Positions 16,192 through 23,870 of a stretch of DNA of 64,000 nt are shown here, piece after piece. The translations under genes were made by a program, and so were the position numbers. The stretch spans positions 140,269 through 204,268 of the forward strand of contig MGVE01000001.1 in NCBI GenBank assembly GCA_001800315.1, in the 5' to 3' direction. The stretch comes from Elusimicrobia bacterium RIFOXYA2_FULL_47_53. GTDB lineage: Bacteria; Elusimicrobiota; Endomicrobiia; Endomicrobiales; XYA2-FULL-47-53. The notes below the pieces were generated by a model that was given only the letters and a program-made list of their open reading frames with translations, had not been told where the DNA came from and ran no database searches. Position 1 is the stretch's first letter. Each line of letters opens with the position of its first letter.

Positions 16192-17784
16192 TCAGGCTTC
16201 CTGATTTACAGGAAGCCTGACAAAAAACTTTGAGCCCTTGCCTTTTTCCGACTCAGCCCAGATAGCGCCCCTGTGTTTTTCAACTATTGATTTAACAATG
16301 GCCAGGCCGAGGCCAAACCCGGCGTGGGTTCTTGAAACCGAACCGTCCACCTGGAAAAACTTTTCAAAAATCCTACCAATCTTGTCAGCGGGTATGCCTT
16401 CGCCGTTGTCACTTACGACCAGCAGGACAGTCTTGCCGCCTTCTTCAATTTTGGCGCTTATTATTACTTCTCCTCCCGAGTGAGTGAATTTTAATGCGTT
16501 GCCGATAAGGTTTACAATTACCTGTTTTATGCGTTCATTATCGCCGAATATTTCAATTTTCCCGTCAGAATGCTTGAAAATAAGTTCAATGTTCTTTTCT
16601 TTCGCTCTTAAATGAAGGTCCTGAAGGGTTTCGTCAATAAGAACTTTTAAATTAAACCATGAAGGCATGAGGTTAAGTTTATTTGTCTCCATACGGGAAA
16701 AATCAAGCAGGTCGTTTACCAGGAGCTGCATTCTTGTTGAATTTCTCTTAATGAGGTCAAAAAACATGGTGACTTTGTCATTGTCCTTTAAAATGGACAT
16801 ATAGGGGTAAAGCAGTTCAATTGCTCCGCCGATAGACATTAAGGGAGTCCTCAGCTCGTGCGAAACATTGGACATAAACTCTGAGCGCAGTTCGTCAAGC
16901 TGTCTTTGCGCCTCGCGGTACTGCATGGCTGAAATCAGCAGAGTGGAGTGCACGCCAAAGACCTTGAGCGAATCAAGGTCATTCTGGGTAAACTGGTAAT
17001 TGGTCTGAGAAACCAGCCTGTTAAGGCATATCACCCCTATAAGGGCGTCTTCATTTATCAACGGACAGATTAGAGAGGAGACTATTTCAGACCTTGAGGG
17101 AAGCTCGGCAAACTGCGGCGCGTTCTCAAACCCACTTTGAATAAGAACGGCCTCCCTGTTCTTGGCGACCCACCCGACTATTTTTTCGCCGTAACCGACT
17201 CTGGTCAGTTCCTCCTCATTCAGGCCGAAGGAAGCCACTGAAGCAAGCTGATTGCTGTCCAGAACAAGCATAAAAATGGATCCGGTATCCGCCTTTAGCG
17301 TTTTTATGGCTCTTTCCAGTATCAGGTTAAGCAGTTCTTTCTGGGTGTTATTTTTCGTGGCCTGCTGGGCGAGTTGATACAGGTGAGTGGTTTCCCTGTA
17401 AATATTCTCTTTGCGTGAGAGTTTGGCGTGTTCCAGGCACTTTCTGACATTCACAAGAACATCTTCAATATTGAATGGTTTCAGCAGATAGGCGAAAGCG
17501 CCGCTTTTAATTGAGGCTATGGCGGACTCTATTGTGGCCTGGCCGGTCATTATTATTACTTCTGTCTGAGGTTTTATAAGGCGGATTTTGTTGAGGATTT
17601 CCATGCCGTTGCAGTCCGGCATTTTCAGGTCGGTCAGCACAAGATCAAAAAAAGTCGTGGAAATTAACGAGTCAAGATTGGCGCAGGAATTAAGGGTGGT
17701 TACCTTGTACCCCTCCGCTTCTAATACTTTGCTCAGCAGCTTAAGTATTCCTTCTTCGTCGTCAATGATTAATACGCTTTCCAT
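16192..17784 (-). CDS. receiver-GAF-histidine kinase
   Basis: This 530-residue cytoplasmic protein has reversed hybrid order: an N-terminal receiver (D8-D9, phospho-acceptor D52 in LVLTDLKMP, K102 in LLKPF), a GAF domain (about 135-290), then a HisKA dimerisation helix with H309 in SNVSHELRTP and an HATPase domain (NLIGNALKF, DNGEGIP, GFGLGLAI). This arrangement suggests that phosphate on the receiver controls the kinase, as an intermediate in a relay fed by another kinase. The ATG is preceded by GGGAGA. A perfect consensus promoter lies about 150 bases upstream, leaving a structured leader. No DNA-binding output domain is encoded next to it. Confidence 0.93.
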   Translation of the reverse strand: MESVLIIDDEEGILKLLSKVLEAEGYKVTTLNSCANLDSLISTTFFDLVLTDLKMPDCNGMEILNKIRLIKPQTEVIIMTGQATIESAIASIKSGAFAYLLKPFNIEDVLVNVRKCLEHAKLSRKENIYRETTHLYQLAQQATKNNTQKELLNLILERAIKTLKADTGSIFMLVLDSNQLASVASFGLNEEELTRVGYGEKIVGWVAKNREAVLIQSGFENAPQFAELPSRSEIVSSLICPLINEDALIGVICLNRLVSQTNYQFTQNDLDSLKVFGVHSTLLISAMQYREAQRQLDELRSEFMSNVSHELRTPLMSIGGAIELLYPYMSILKDNDKVTMFFDLIKRNSTRMQLLVNDLLDFSRMETNKLNLMPSWFNLKVLIDETLQDLHLRAKEKNIELIFKHSDGKIEIFGDNERIKQVIVNLIGNALKFTHSGGEVIISAKIEEGGKTVLLVVSDNGEGIPADKIGRIFEKFFQVDGSVSRTHAGFGLGLAIVKSIVEKHRGAIWAESEKGKGSKFFVRLPVNQEA

Positions 17785-17839
17785 TTCTCCCGCTTTTCAA
17801 TCTGTCGTGTAATATGTTAAAAGACTTACCAAGATTAGT

Positions 17840-17866
17840 GCGCCCCCGTGGGGGGGACGGGGGCGC
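17840..17866 (-). other. very GC-rich hairpin in the leader of the receiver-GAF-kinase gene
   Basis: A perfect 10-base stem (GCGCCCCCGT paired with ACGGGGGCGC) closes a loop of seven identical bases (G on the plus strand, C in the minus-strand RNA). It lies about 56 bases before the kinase start and about 60 after the predicted transcription start. No T-run follows on either strand, so it is not an ordinary intrinsic terminator. A role in RNA stability, attenuation or protein binding is possible but unproven. Confidence 0.7.
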
Positions 17867-17930
17867 TGGGGATATTGAAAAATATTATTATGATCGCTGG
17901 ATGGAGCAATACTGCTAAACTCTCACATGA

Positions 17931-17959
17931 ATTATAACAGAAGCTTTACCTGTTGTCAA
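17931..17959 (-). promoter_or_regulatory. perfect consensus sigma-70 promoter
   Basis: On the minus strand TTGACA (17954-17959) and TATAAT (17931-17936) both match consensus at all six positions with a 17-base spacer. It reads toward the receiver-GAF-kinase gene. Transcription would start near 17924, giving an untranslated leader of about 140 bases that contains the hairpin at 17840-17866. It is the strongest promoter seen in the window. Confidence 0.88.
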
Positions 17960-18018
17960 GCGGTAAGTTTGCACAAATTTTAAGATACGCGTTATCGGAA
18001 TGTGACTGTATTTTAGGT

Positions 18019-19818
18019 TCATTTCTTGTTTTTGTCCGGCTGTGCCGCGGCGCGCTTATTGTTTTTCTCATGAGCAGTTAAAAGCTTTGATTCAGCGTTT
18101 TCACGGCGCTCAGTTTCTTTCGCGAGCAGCTGCTTAAGCCGGTCGTTTTCCTCTTTTAACCGCGCGAAGCGTTCCGTGCTGTTTTCCTGCCTGTTCTTTA
18201 TCAAAGCGGAATCGTGCTTATTCTGAGCGTCCATAAGCTGAGAGTTTTTAATCGCTAAATCCCGCTTAATTTTCTGCAGTATCTCCTTCTGTTCGGCCTG
18301 AGCTGTCTGAGCGGCCGCGAGCTCCGCGTTCAGCCTTGAAATCTCGTTGTCCCTGGACTCAATCTGGATGTTAAACTTATTTCTGCCGTCATCAAGCTGT
18401 TTTTTGTAGAGTTCCTTTTCTTTTGACAGAGTCTCCTGCCAGTGAAGGTCATTTTTACCGTTGTATTCGTTCAGCCTGCTATTTTCCGACTCAGTGGATC
18501 TTAGTTTTGCCGCCAGAACGGCCAATTCTTCTTTCGCGCGCGATAAATCATCCTTCAGGGCGGACAATAAATCCTCCAGCAATTTCTTTTCGCCTTTTAA
18601 TGCGGACTGGTCTATTTCAGACTGAGCGCTCATGCCGGACAGCTCTTTGGCGAAAGCCCCCTCTTTCTCGCGCAGAATGGATTCAAAGCCTGCTGTTTTA
18701 TTGGCAGATTCGGCCAGAAGTTTCTGAATTTTTGACTCGGCTTCAATAAGGCGAGAGTCTTTCTCGTTAATTTTAGCTTCCAGTTCGGCGCGCAATTTCT
18801 TCTCGTCGTCCAGCTGCTGTTCAAACATCTCAGCCGACTGCGCCAGCCTCTTTATCTGCTCAAGGTGGTCATTTTTTAATACCTCAATCTGCCTGGAAGC
18901 TTCTTCCTTTGATTCAGTGGCGCTTCTCTGCGCGTCAAGACGAATTTTCTCGGCTTCTATCTTTTCGTGCTCCGATAAAAGCTTAAGCTGAGCGACAAGG
19001 GTTTCTTTGCCCGCGAGCTCTTCTTTATAAGAAACGGCCTGCTGCTGCAGAGCTTCATTGGAATTTCTCAGGGCATTGAGCTGAATTATCGTGTCCTGCA
19101 GGGCGTTCTGAAGCTTCTGAATATCCGAATCCTTCTTTTCAGCGGATTTTTTGATATTCTCCATTTCAAAGCCGTGCGTTTTAGCAAGCTGTTCTATCTT
19201 AGCCTTTAACTCAAACAGCTCATTGTCTTTATCGGAAGCGGCTTTTAAGAGGGAGGTTTCTTTTTTGTAAATATTGTCCCTGAGCGCGCGCAGTTCATCA
19301 TCGCGTTTTTTTAACTCGTCGTTCAGCCTTTTTACGGCTTCCTCATGGGCTCTCTTTATGTGTATTATGCGCTCGCGTTCCGCGGCAAGCGCCTTTTCCG
19401 ATATTTCGGACGCGGCCTTATAGTCTTTCAGTTTCTCGGAGATTTCATCCCATTTCTTCTTTTCCGTGATCCTTCGCAGTTCGGCTTCCCTGGACTTTTC
19501 CTCCAGCCTGACGATGTCAAGCGACCTTTCGTCGTTAAGCCTCTGCTTGGCGGCCTTAAGGATGTTTTCCGTCTCTTCCAGCTTTGAACGGAGCGATAAA
19601 ATTATGCTTTCTTTTTCAGAAATGATTTTAGTCCAGCCCTCTTTTTCCTTCTCGTGGCGGGAGCGGACAAGGCGGAGTGTTTCGGATGAAATTTCTTTCT
19701 CCGTGTTTAACAGGTCCTGGACTATCTTATCGGGATTATCGGGCGTAACGGGCCGGGGAGTAGTTTCTTTTTGAATGCTGAAATTCATGAAGGAGTTGTT
19801 TTTATCGTCAATTGCCAT
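18019..19818 (-). CDS. long cytoplasmic coiled-coil protein of the MotA/MotB cluster
   Basis: A 599-residue protein that is almost wholly charged helix with heptad spacing from about residue 30 to 585. It has no signal peptide, no membrane segment and no recognisable catalytic motif. The first 30 residues and the lysine-rich tail (KKRAAAQPDKNKK) are probably disordered. It follows the second motB by nine bases and is the last gene of the motA-motB-motB run, so a structural role attached to that ion-driven motor is the simplest inference. Coiled-coil composition makes similarity to myosin-like or SMC-like proteins uninformative. Its start has an ATG inside the operon; the product name remains unknown. 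Confidence 0.85.
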   Translation of the reverse strand: MAIDDKNNSFMNFSIQKETTPRPVTPDNPDKIVQDLLNTEKEISSETLRLVRSRHEKEKEGWTKIISEKESIILSLRSKLEETENILKAAKQRLNDERSLDIVRLEEKSREAELRRITEKKKWDEISEKLKDYKAASEISEKALAAERERIIHIKRAHEEAVKRLNDELKKRDDELRALRDNIYKKETSLLKAASDKDNELFELKAKIEQLAKTHGFEMENIKKSAEKKDSDIQKLQNALQDTIIQLNALRNSNEALQQQAVSYKEELAGKETLVAQLKLLSEHEKIEAEKIRLDAQRSATESKEEASRQIEVLKNDHLEQIKRLAQSAEMFEQQLDDEKKLRAELEAKINEKDSRLIEAESKIQKLLAESANKTAGFESILREKEGAFAKELSGMSAQSEIDQSALKGEKKLLEDLLSALKDDLSRAKEELAVLAAKLRSTESENSRLNEYNGKNDLHWQETLSKEKELYKKQLDDGRNKFNIQIESRDNEISRLNAELAAAQTAQAEQKEILQKIKRDLAIKNSQLMDAQNKHDSALIKNRQENSTERFARLKEENDRLKQLLAKETERRENAESKLLTAHEKNNKRAAAQPDKNKK

Positions 19819-19827
19819 AGGTAAGCC

Positions 19828-20547
19828 TCACTGGGCGGCTTGTTTTCTGGCGGTAAGTATGTCAATTTCTATGCGCCTGTTCTGAGAGCGGTTCTCTTCG
19901 GTGTCATTGGATAAAACAGGGCGGAATTCCCCATACCCCGCTGCGGCGAACCTCCGCGGGTCTAATCCTTCATTTTTTACAAAGTAGTTAACCACTTCCA
20001 TGGCTCTGGCTATTGAAAGCTCCCAGTTGGATTTAAATTTGCCGCCGTGGATGGGAAGATTGTCGGTATGGCCTTCAACTATTATCTCATTATCCGTCTG
20101 CTTCAGGATTATCTGGGCCATCTCGTGCATCAGTTCTTTTGATTCCTTTTTAAGCTCAAACTGGCCTACATCAAAAAGTATAGGGTTCGCGAAAACAACC
20201 TTGATATGATCCGCCGCGCTGTTAACCGTGATGAAGTTTTTAAGATGCAGTTTTTCTATCATGTCGTCAAATTTTGAGACTATCTGGTCATTTTTATCCT
20301 GTTCCACCATTTTTTCAATAAGGTCTTTATTTACCTCTCCGCCCATCTCCGCCTGAATGTCGGCCACTATCTTCTGGAAGCTTTTATCCTGTTTTGAATT
20401 ATAGGCGAACGCGAACATCAGAAGAAAGAATATCATTAAAACCGTCATGAAGTCCGCGTATGGAACTATCCATAGGTCTCCGAGATCGGTCTGGTGATCT
20501 TCTTCTCTTGTGGCATTCTCCCAGTCTCTTGACGAGTATTTAGACAT
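19828..20547 (-). CDS. MotB-type stator protein with OmpA peptidoglycan-binding domain (second copy)
   Basis: The protein has 239 residues. A short cytoplasmic tail is followed by one membrane helix (about 26-48) whose WIVPYADFMTVLM motif contains the ion-carrying aspartate D32. A plug and linker segment precedes the OmpA/MotB domain (about 110-230), with VEGHTDN, NWELSIARA and the final NRRIEIDI signature that binds peptidoglycan. Family members form the rotating or anchoring B subunits of 5:2 ion-driven motors. Only one MotA is encoded, directly before the two MotB genes, so the two B proteins may share it or form a heterodimer. No flagellar genes are present in the window. Confidence 0.92.
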   Translation of the reverse strand: MSKYSSRDWENATREEDHQTDLGDLWIVPYADFMTVLMIFFLLMFAFAYNSKQDKSFQKIVADIQAEMGGEVNKDLIEKMVEQDKNDQIVSKFDDMIEKLHLKNFITVNSAADHIKVVFANPILFDVGQFELKKESKELMHEMAQIILKQTDNEIIVEGHTDNLPIHGGKFKSNWELSIARAMEVVNYFVKNEGLDPRRFAAAGYGEFRPVLSNDTEENRSQNRRIEIDILTARKQAAQ

Positions 20548-20552
20548 AGCCC

Positions 20553-21242
20553 CTACTTTATTTTGATAATGCTGATTTCTATTCTTCTGTTTATCATTCT
20601 GTTTTCCGGATTGTCATTGGGCGCCTTGGGCCTGAACTCGCCATAGCCAAGGGCCGAAATCCTTTTTGGCTCAATACCCTCTTTGTCTATCAGGTATTGT
20701 ATGACGCTAAAGGCCCGGGCGGCCGAAAGTTCCCAATTTGAGGCGTATTCGCCCCCGGCAGTTATCGCGATGTTGTCCGTATGCCCTTCAACAACAACTC
20801 TGTTTGTGGTATTTTTTATAAGGTTTGAAATTTCGCTCAGCGTTTTTATGGTCGCGGCCTTAAGCTCGGCGCTGCCGGAATCAAAGAGAACGGGGCTTGG
20901 CAGGACTATTTTTATTTTTTCTTCGTTTATTTCAACATTGGCGAACTGCTGTTTTGCTTTTTTCTCCAGGTCTTCCTGTTCTTCCATCTGAGTCTGCCGC
21001 TTCTTTTCCAGGCCCTTTTCAGTTTCCATTACCTCGTTTTTCTGTCCGCCGAAAGTTTCGGCGAATGAAGAGGCCGCCAGCTGCCTGTCGCTTTCATCCA
21101 GCCAGGTCAGGCAATAGGACATAAGGAAAAATATCATGAGATTGGTGATCATATCGGTGTATATGATCATCCAAAGCGGCGCTTTCAGGTCAGAATCCAC
21201 GCCTCTGACATTGTCGTAGTTAGGCGAAAACGGGTCTGACAT
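20553..21242 (-). CDS. motB: MotB-type stator protein with OmpA peptidoglycan-binding domain (first copy)
   Basis: The protein has 229 residues. The membrane helix (about 23-46) has the MotB motif WMIIYTDMITNLMIFF with the essential aspartate D30. A strongly charged, glutamate- and lysine-rich linker (about 70-105) leads to the OmpA-like domain (about 110-225) with VEGHTDN, NWELSAARA and NRRIEISI. Both this protein and the next one keep the proton- or sodium-carrying aspartate and the peptidoglycan-binding residues, so neither looks degenerate. It starts four bases after the motA stop and five bases separate it from the second motB. The two differ clearly in the linker, which argues for distinct roles rather than recent duplication. 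Confidence 0.93.
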   Translation of the reverse strand: MSDPFSPNYDNVRGVDSDLKAPLWMIIYTDMITNLMIFFLMSYCLTWLDESDRQLAASSFAETFGGQKNEVMETEKGLEKKRQTQMEEQEDLEKKAKQQFANVEINEEKIKIVLPSPVLFDSGSAELKAATIKTLSEISNLIKNTTNRVVVEGHTDNIAITAGGEYASNWELSAARAFSVIQYLIDKEGIEPKRISALGYGEFRPKAPNDNPENRMINRRIEISIIKIK

Positions 21243-21245
21243 TAA

Positions 21246-22022
21246 TTACTCCCGGACGGGTTTTTTGCTGCGCAGCTTCGCGGCCATGAAAGCCTGAAGT
21301 TTCCTGTTTAAAATAATAGGTATGTCGCCTTTCTGAATGGAAAGAATTCCTTCTATCATAACTTCTTTAATCAGGAGTTCTTCCTCGGTGTGGGCGTCCA
21401 GTTTGTTCGCCATGGGAAGGAAAAGAAAGTTCGCGGCGGAGATGCCGTAAAATGTTCCGGTAACGGCGATCGCCATTGAGTGGCCGAGGTTTTTCGGGTC
21501 GCTTATGCTTTTAAGCACCTGCACAACGCCGAGCAGTGTCGCCAGAAGGCCGAAGATCGGAGAGAAAGTTCCCAGCGAGCGGATAACATTGCTTACCTGG
21601 TGATGGCGTTTCCTGATAAAGGTGATTTCTTTTAAAAGATTCTCGCGCACCATCTGAGGCTCAAGGCCGTCAATGAGCATTAAAATTCCGTCGGCAAGAA
21701 ATCTGTCCTTTACCCTGCCTACATCTTCCTGCAGGGAGTATATGCCTTCTCTTTTGGCTTTTTCAGAAAAATTTACCAGAGACGAGATAACATCATTTGG
21801 TTTAAGAGTTTTTCTGGCAAGGAATACATTAAGAAGCGCTCCGGGCAGCCTGAGCACAACTTCCATAGGGGTTGAGATAAGCATAGAGGCGAAAGTCCCG
21901 CCGAAAACCAGCACAAACGCGTCCCTGTGCCAGAGCAGATGAGATGTTCCGCCCCAGTACATTACGATGTAAACAGCTCCGAAACCAAGGCCTAATCCAA
22001 GCAGTGTCATGAAATCAAGCAT
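21246..22022 (-). CDS. motA: MotA-type ion-channel subunit of a stator/motor
   Basis: A 258-residue inner-membrane protein with four membrane helices (about 3-23, 33-52, 148-170 and 182-204) and a cytoplasmic loop between the second and third. The family signature is seen in SPIFGLLATLLGVVQVL and GTFYGISAANFLFLP. MotA pentamers surround a MotB dimer and turn ion flow into torque. The size is that of a normal MotA, without the long C-terminal tail of ZorA. GGGAGAAG lies before the ATG. It heads a run of motA, motB, motB and a coiled-coil gene; the 91-base upstream gap is AT-rich but shows no convincing promoter. Confidence 0.93.
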   Translation of the reverse strand: MLDFMTLLGLGLGFGAVYIVMYWGGTSHLLWHRDAFVLVFGGTFASMLISTPMEVVLRLPGALLNVFLARKTLKPNDVISSLVNFSEKAKREGIYSLQEDVGRVKDRFLADGILMLIDGLEPQMVRENLLKEITFIRKRHHQVSNVIRSLGTFSPIFGLLATLLGVVQVLKSISDPKNLGHSMAIAVTGTFYGISAANFLFLPMANKLDAHTEEELLIKEVMIEGILSIQKGDIPIILNRKLQAFMAAKLRSKKPVRE

Positions 22023-22113
22023 TATTTCTTCTCCCTGAGTGAAGTATAATATTTAAAATACATTTAAAATATAGCATATTTTTCCGCGATTCAAAAGGGT
22101 TTTGTGTTTTTGC

Positions 22114-23217
22114 TCAGGCCTGTTTGATTACCCTCTTCAAAGGAAGGCCGTGTTTTAAGGCTTTTCTTTTTGCCTCTTCAAATTCTATCCTGATTTTTTT
22201 AGTTCCGCCGGGCATAAATATCGTTTTACGCGAGCCGTCAGTGGATCTGTTGAGCAGGTATCTTTTGGCCGGGAGGGATCTTACCCCGATTGTGGTTGTT
22301 TCGTCAAAAAGTATTGAGGCCATTTTTGCCTCGTCTTTTGTATCGCAGAGCACGCCTATCTTGGTGCCGGGCCTGCCTTTTTTCATCATAATCTGCTCAA
22401 GCCATACATCCTTGGCTCCGGCTTTAAGCAGTTGCTCGGAAACATAGGGATAGATTCTTGGGTCCATGTCGTCAATGTTGGTTTCAAGCACCGCGATCTC
22501 TTCCTGCCTGAAATCGTATTTATCCCCCGCGGCGCCGGGCTCGCCTACCAGGATATTTAAAACATTGGGTTTGCCGTCTATGTCATTTTCTCCGGCTCCA
22601 AAACCGGATTTCGTCACGATTAACGAAGGCATGGCGCCGAAATTCAAACAGAGGCTTCCTATCAGGGCCATCCCCGTCGGCGTAGCGAGCTCATGGTTTG
22701 AATCATCGGAGAAAACCGGCACCTTCATCGCTTTCGCGAGTTCAATAGCCGCGGGAGCCGGCCTGCCGAGATTAACTTCGGAGGCGAATAACCGCTTTAT
22801 ACCGAGAAGCTGCAAAGCAAGGCAGACACCGGAAATATCCACCAGGGTGTCAATATCCGCGAGCTGATGAAAATGAGTGCCGTCTACGGGCCTTCTGTGC
22901 ACGGAAGCCTCGGCGGCGGCAAGCGAACGCATGGCCGCAAGCGCGTTTGACTTGACTTCACCGGGCAGCGAGGACCTGTTCAGGGCGCTGATAAGCTTCA
23001 GCGGAGTATCAAACTTTATGTTTCCCTCCACTCGCAGAGTTTTGGCCGGGAAGTGATACCTGTTTGTAGTTCTTACAGTCAGCCTAAAATCACCTATGTT
23101 TAAGCGCTTTTTAAGAGTCCCGGCAAAAGCCGAAGGATTTAAGCCGGCATCTATTAGCGCGGAGAGCAGCATATCGCCTGATACGCCCCGCGAACAGTTT
23201 ATGTAGGCTATGCTCAT
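22114..23217 (-). CDS. larC: nickel-pincer cofactor biosynthesis protein LarC
   Basis: This 367-residue protein starts MSIAYINCSRGVSGDMLLSA, the typical LarC opening, and continues with the conserved THFHQLADIDTLVDISG, ATPTGMALI and ETNIDDMDPRIYPYV stretches. LarC is a CTP-dependent nickel insertase that completes the nickel-pincer cofactor of lactate racemase (LarA) and related enzymes. The start overlaps the larB stop as ATGA. The protein is a single uninterrupted frame, unlike the frameshifted larC1/larC2 of Lactobacillus plantarum. Neither larE nor a larA-type enzyme is in the window, so they must lie elsewhere or the cofactor serves another apoenzyme. Confidence 0.93.
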   Translation of the reverse strand: MSIAYINCSRGVSGDMLLSALIDAGLNPSAFAGTLKKRLNIGDFRLTVRTTNRYHFPAKTLRVEGNIKFDTPLKLISALNRSSLPGEVKSNALAAMRSLAAAEASVHRRPVDGTHFHQLADIDTLVDISGVCLALQLLGIKRLFASEVNLGRPAPAAIELAKAMKVPVFSDDSNHELATPTGMALIGSLCLNFGAMPSLIVTKSGFGAGENDIDGKPNVLNILVGEPGAAGDKYDFRQEEIAVLETNIDDMDPRIYPYVSEQLLKAGAKDVWLEQIMMKKGRPGTKIGVLCDTKDEAKMASILFDETTTIGVRSLPAKRYLLNRSTDGSRKTIFMPGGTKKIRIEFEEAKRKALKHGLPLKRVIKQA

Positions 23218-23870
23218 TTCTTTCCTCCGCCGTTTATCAGCCCGGCTATAACACCGGCCCCAAAACCGTCGTCAATATTTACCACGCTCACATTTGCCGC
23301 GCAGGAATTTAACATGCTCATTAAAGCCGAGACACCGCCGAAAGATACTCCGTATCCCACGGAGGTAGGAACGCCTATAACCGGACAGGCGACCAAACCG
23401 CCCACCACGCTGGCCAGAGCGCCCTCCATGCCAGCGCAGACGACGGCACAAGAGGCGTTTTTTAAAAGCTTATCGTATTTAAAAAGCCTGTGTATTCCGG
23501 CAACACCGACATCGTAAACTCTTTCAACTCTATTTCCCAGAATCTCCGCTGTAACCGCGGCTTCTTCCGCCACCCTAATGTCGGAAGTTCCAGCAGTAAC
23601 CACGCAGATATACCCGCCTGGCCTGCCGATTTTATGCTTTCTGTTGAAAAGTATTATCCCCGCGCTTTCATAGTATTTGGAACCCCGAAAAGAGCGGCGA
23701 ATCTTTTGGTAAAGATCCGGCTGAACTCTTGTGGCTATGACAGGGCCGCCGCCATTGACAAGTTCCCTGGCTATAGAAATTATCTGCTTTACCGTCTTTC
23801 CGGGAGCATAGATAGCCTCGGGAAAGTTCTGCCGCAGGTACCTGTGCCCGTCAGCGTGAAAATGTTTCAT
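23214..23870 (-). CDS. larB: nickel-pincer cofactor biosynthesis protein LarB
   Basis: The protein has 218 residues and keeps LarB features: an N-terminal NFPEAIYAPGKT segment, and the PurE-like core with VVTAGTSDIRVAEEAA, CAGMEGALASVVGGL and GVPTSVGYGVSFGG. LarB carboxylates and hydrolyses nicotinic acid adenine dinucleotide in the first step of nickel-pincer cofactor synthesis. It is slightly shorter at the N-terminus than many homologues. It overlaps dusB upstream and larC downstream by four bases each (ATGA), which indicates tight translational coupling. Confidence 0.93.
   Translation of the reverse strand: MKHFHADGHRYLRQNFPEAIYAPGKTVKQIISIARELVNGGGPVIATRVQPDLYQKIRRSFRGSKYYESAGIILFNRKHKIGRPGGYICVVTAGTSDIRVAEEAAVTAEILGNRVERVYDVGVAGIHRLFKYDKLLKNASCAVVCAGMEGALASVVGGLVACPVIGVPTSVGYGVSFGGVSALMSMLNSCAANVSVVNIDDGFGAGVIAGLINGGGKK

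Noticed and set aside
17840-17866. GC-rich hairpin as an intrinsic terminator of the coiled-coil gene
   Set aside because: No T-run follows on the minus strand, and a perfect promoter lies between the coiled-coil stop and the hairpin, so it belongs to the next gene's leader.
18019-22022. Zorya anti-phage defence system (ZorA/ZorB)
   Set aside because: MotA is of ordinary length without the ZorA tail, and no ZorC, ZorD or ZorE-like gene is adjacent; only a remote architectural parallel remains.
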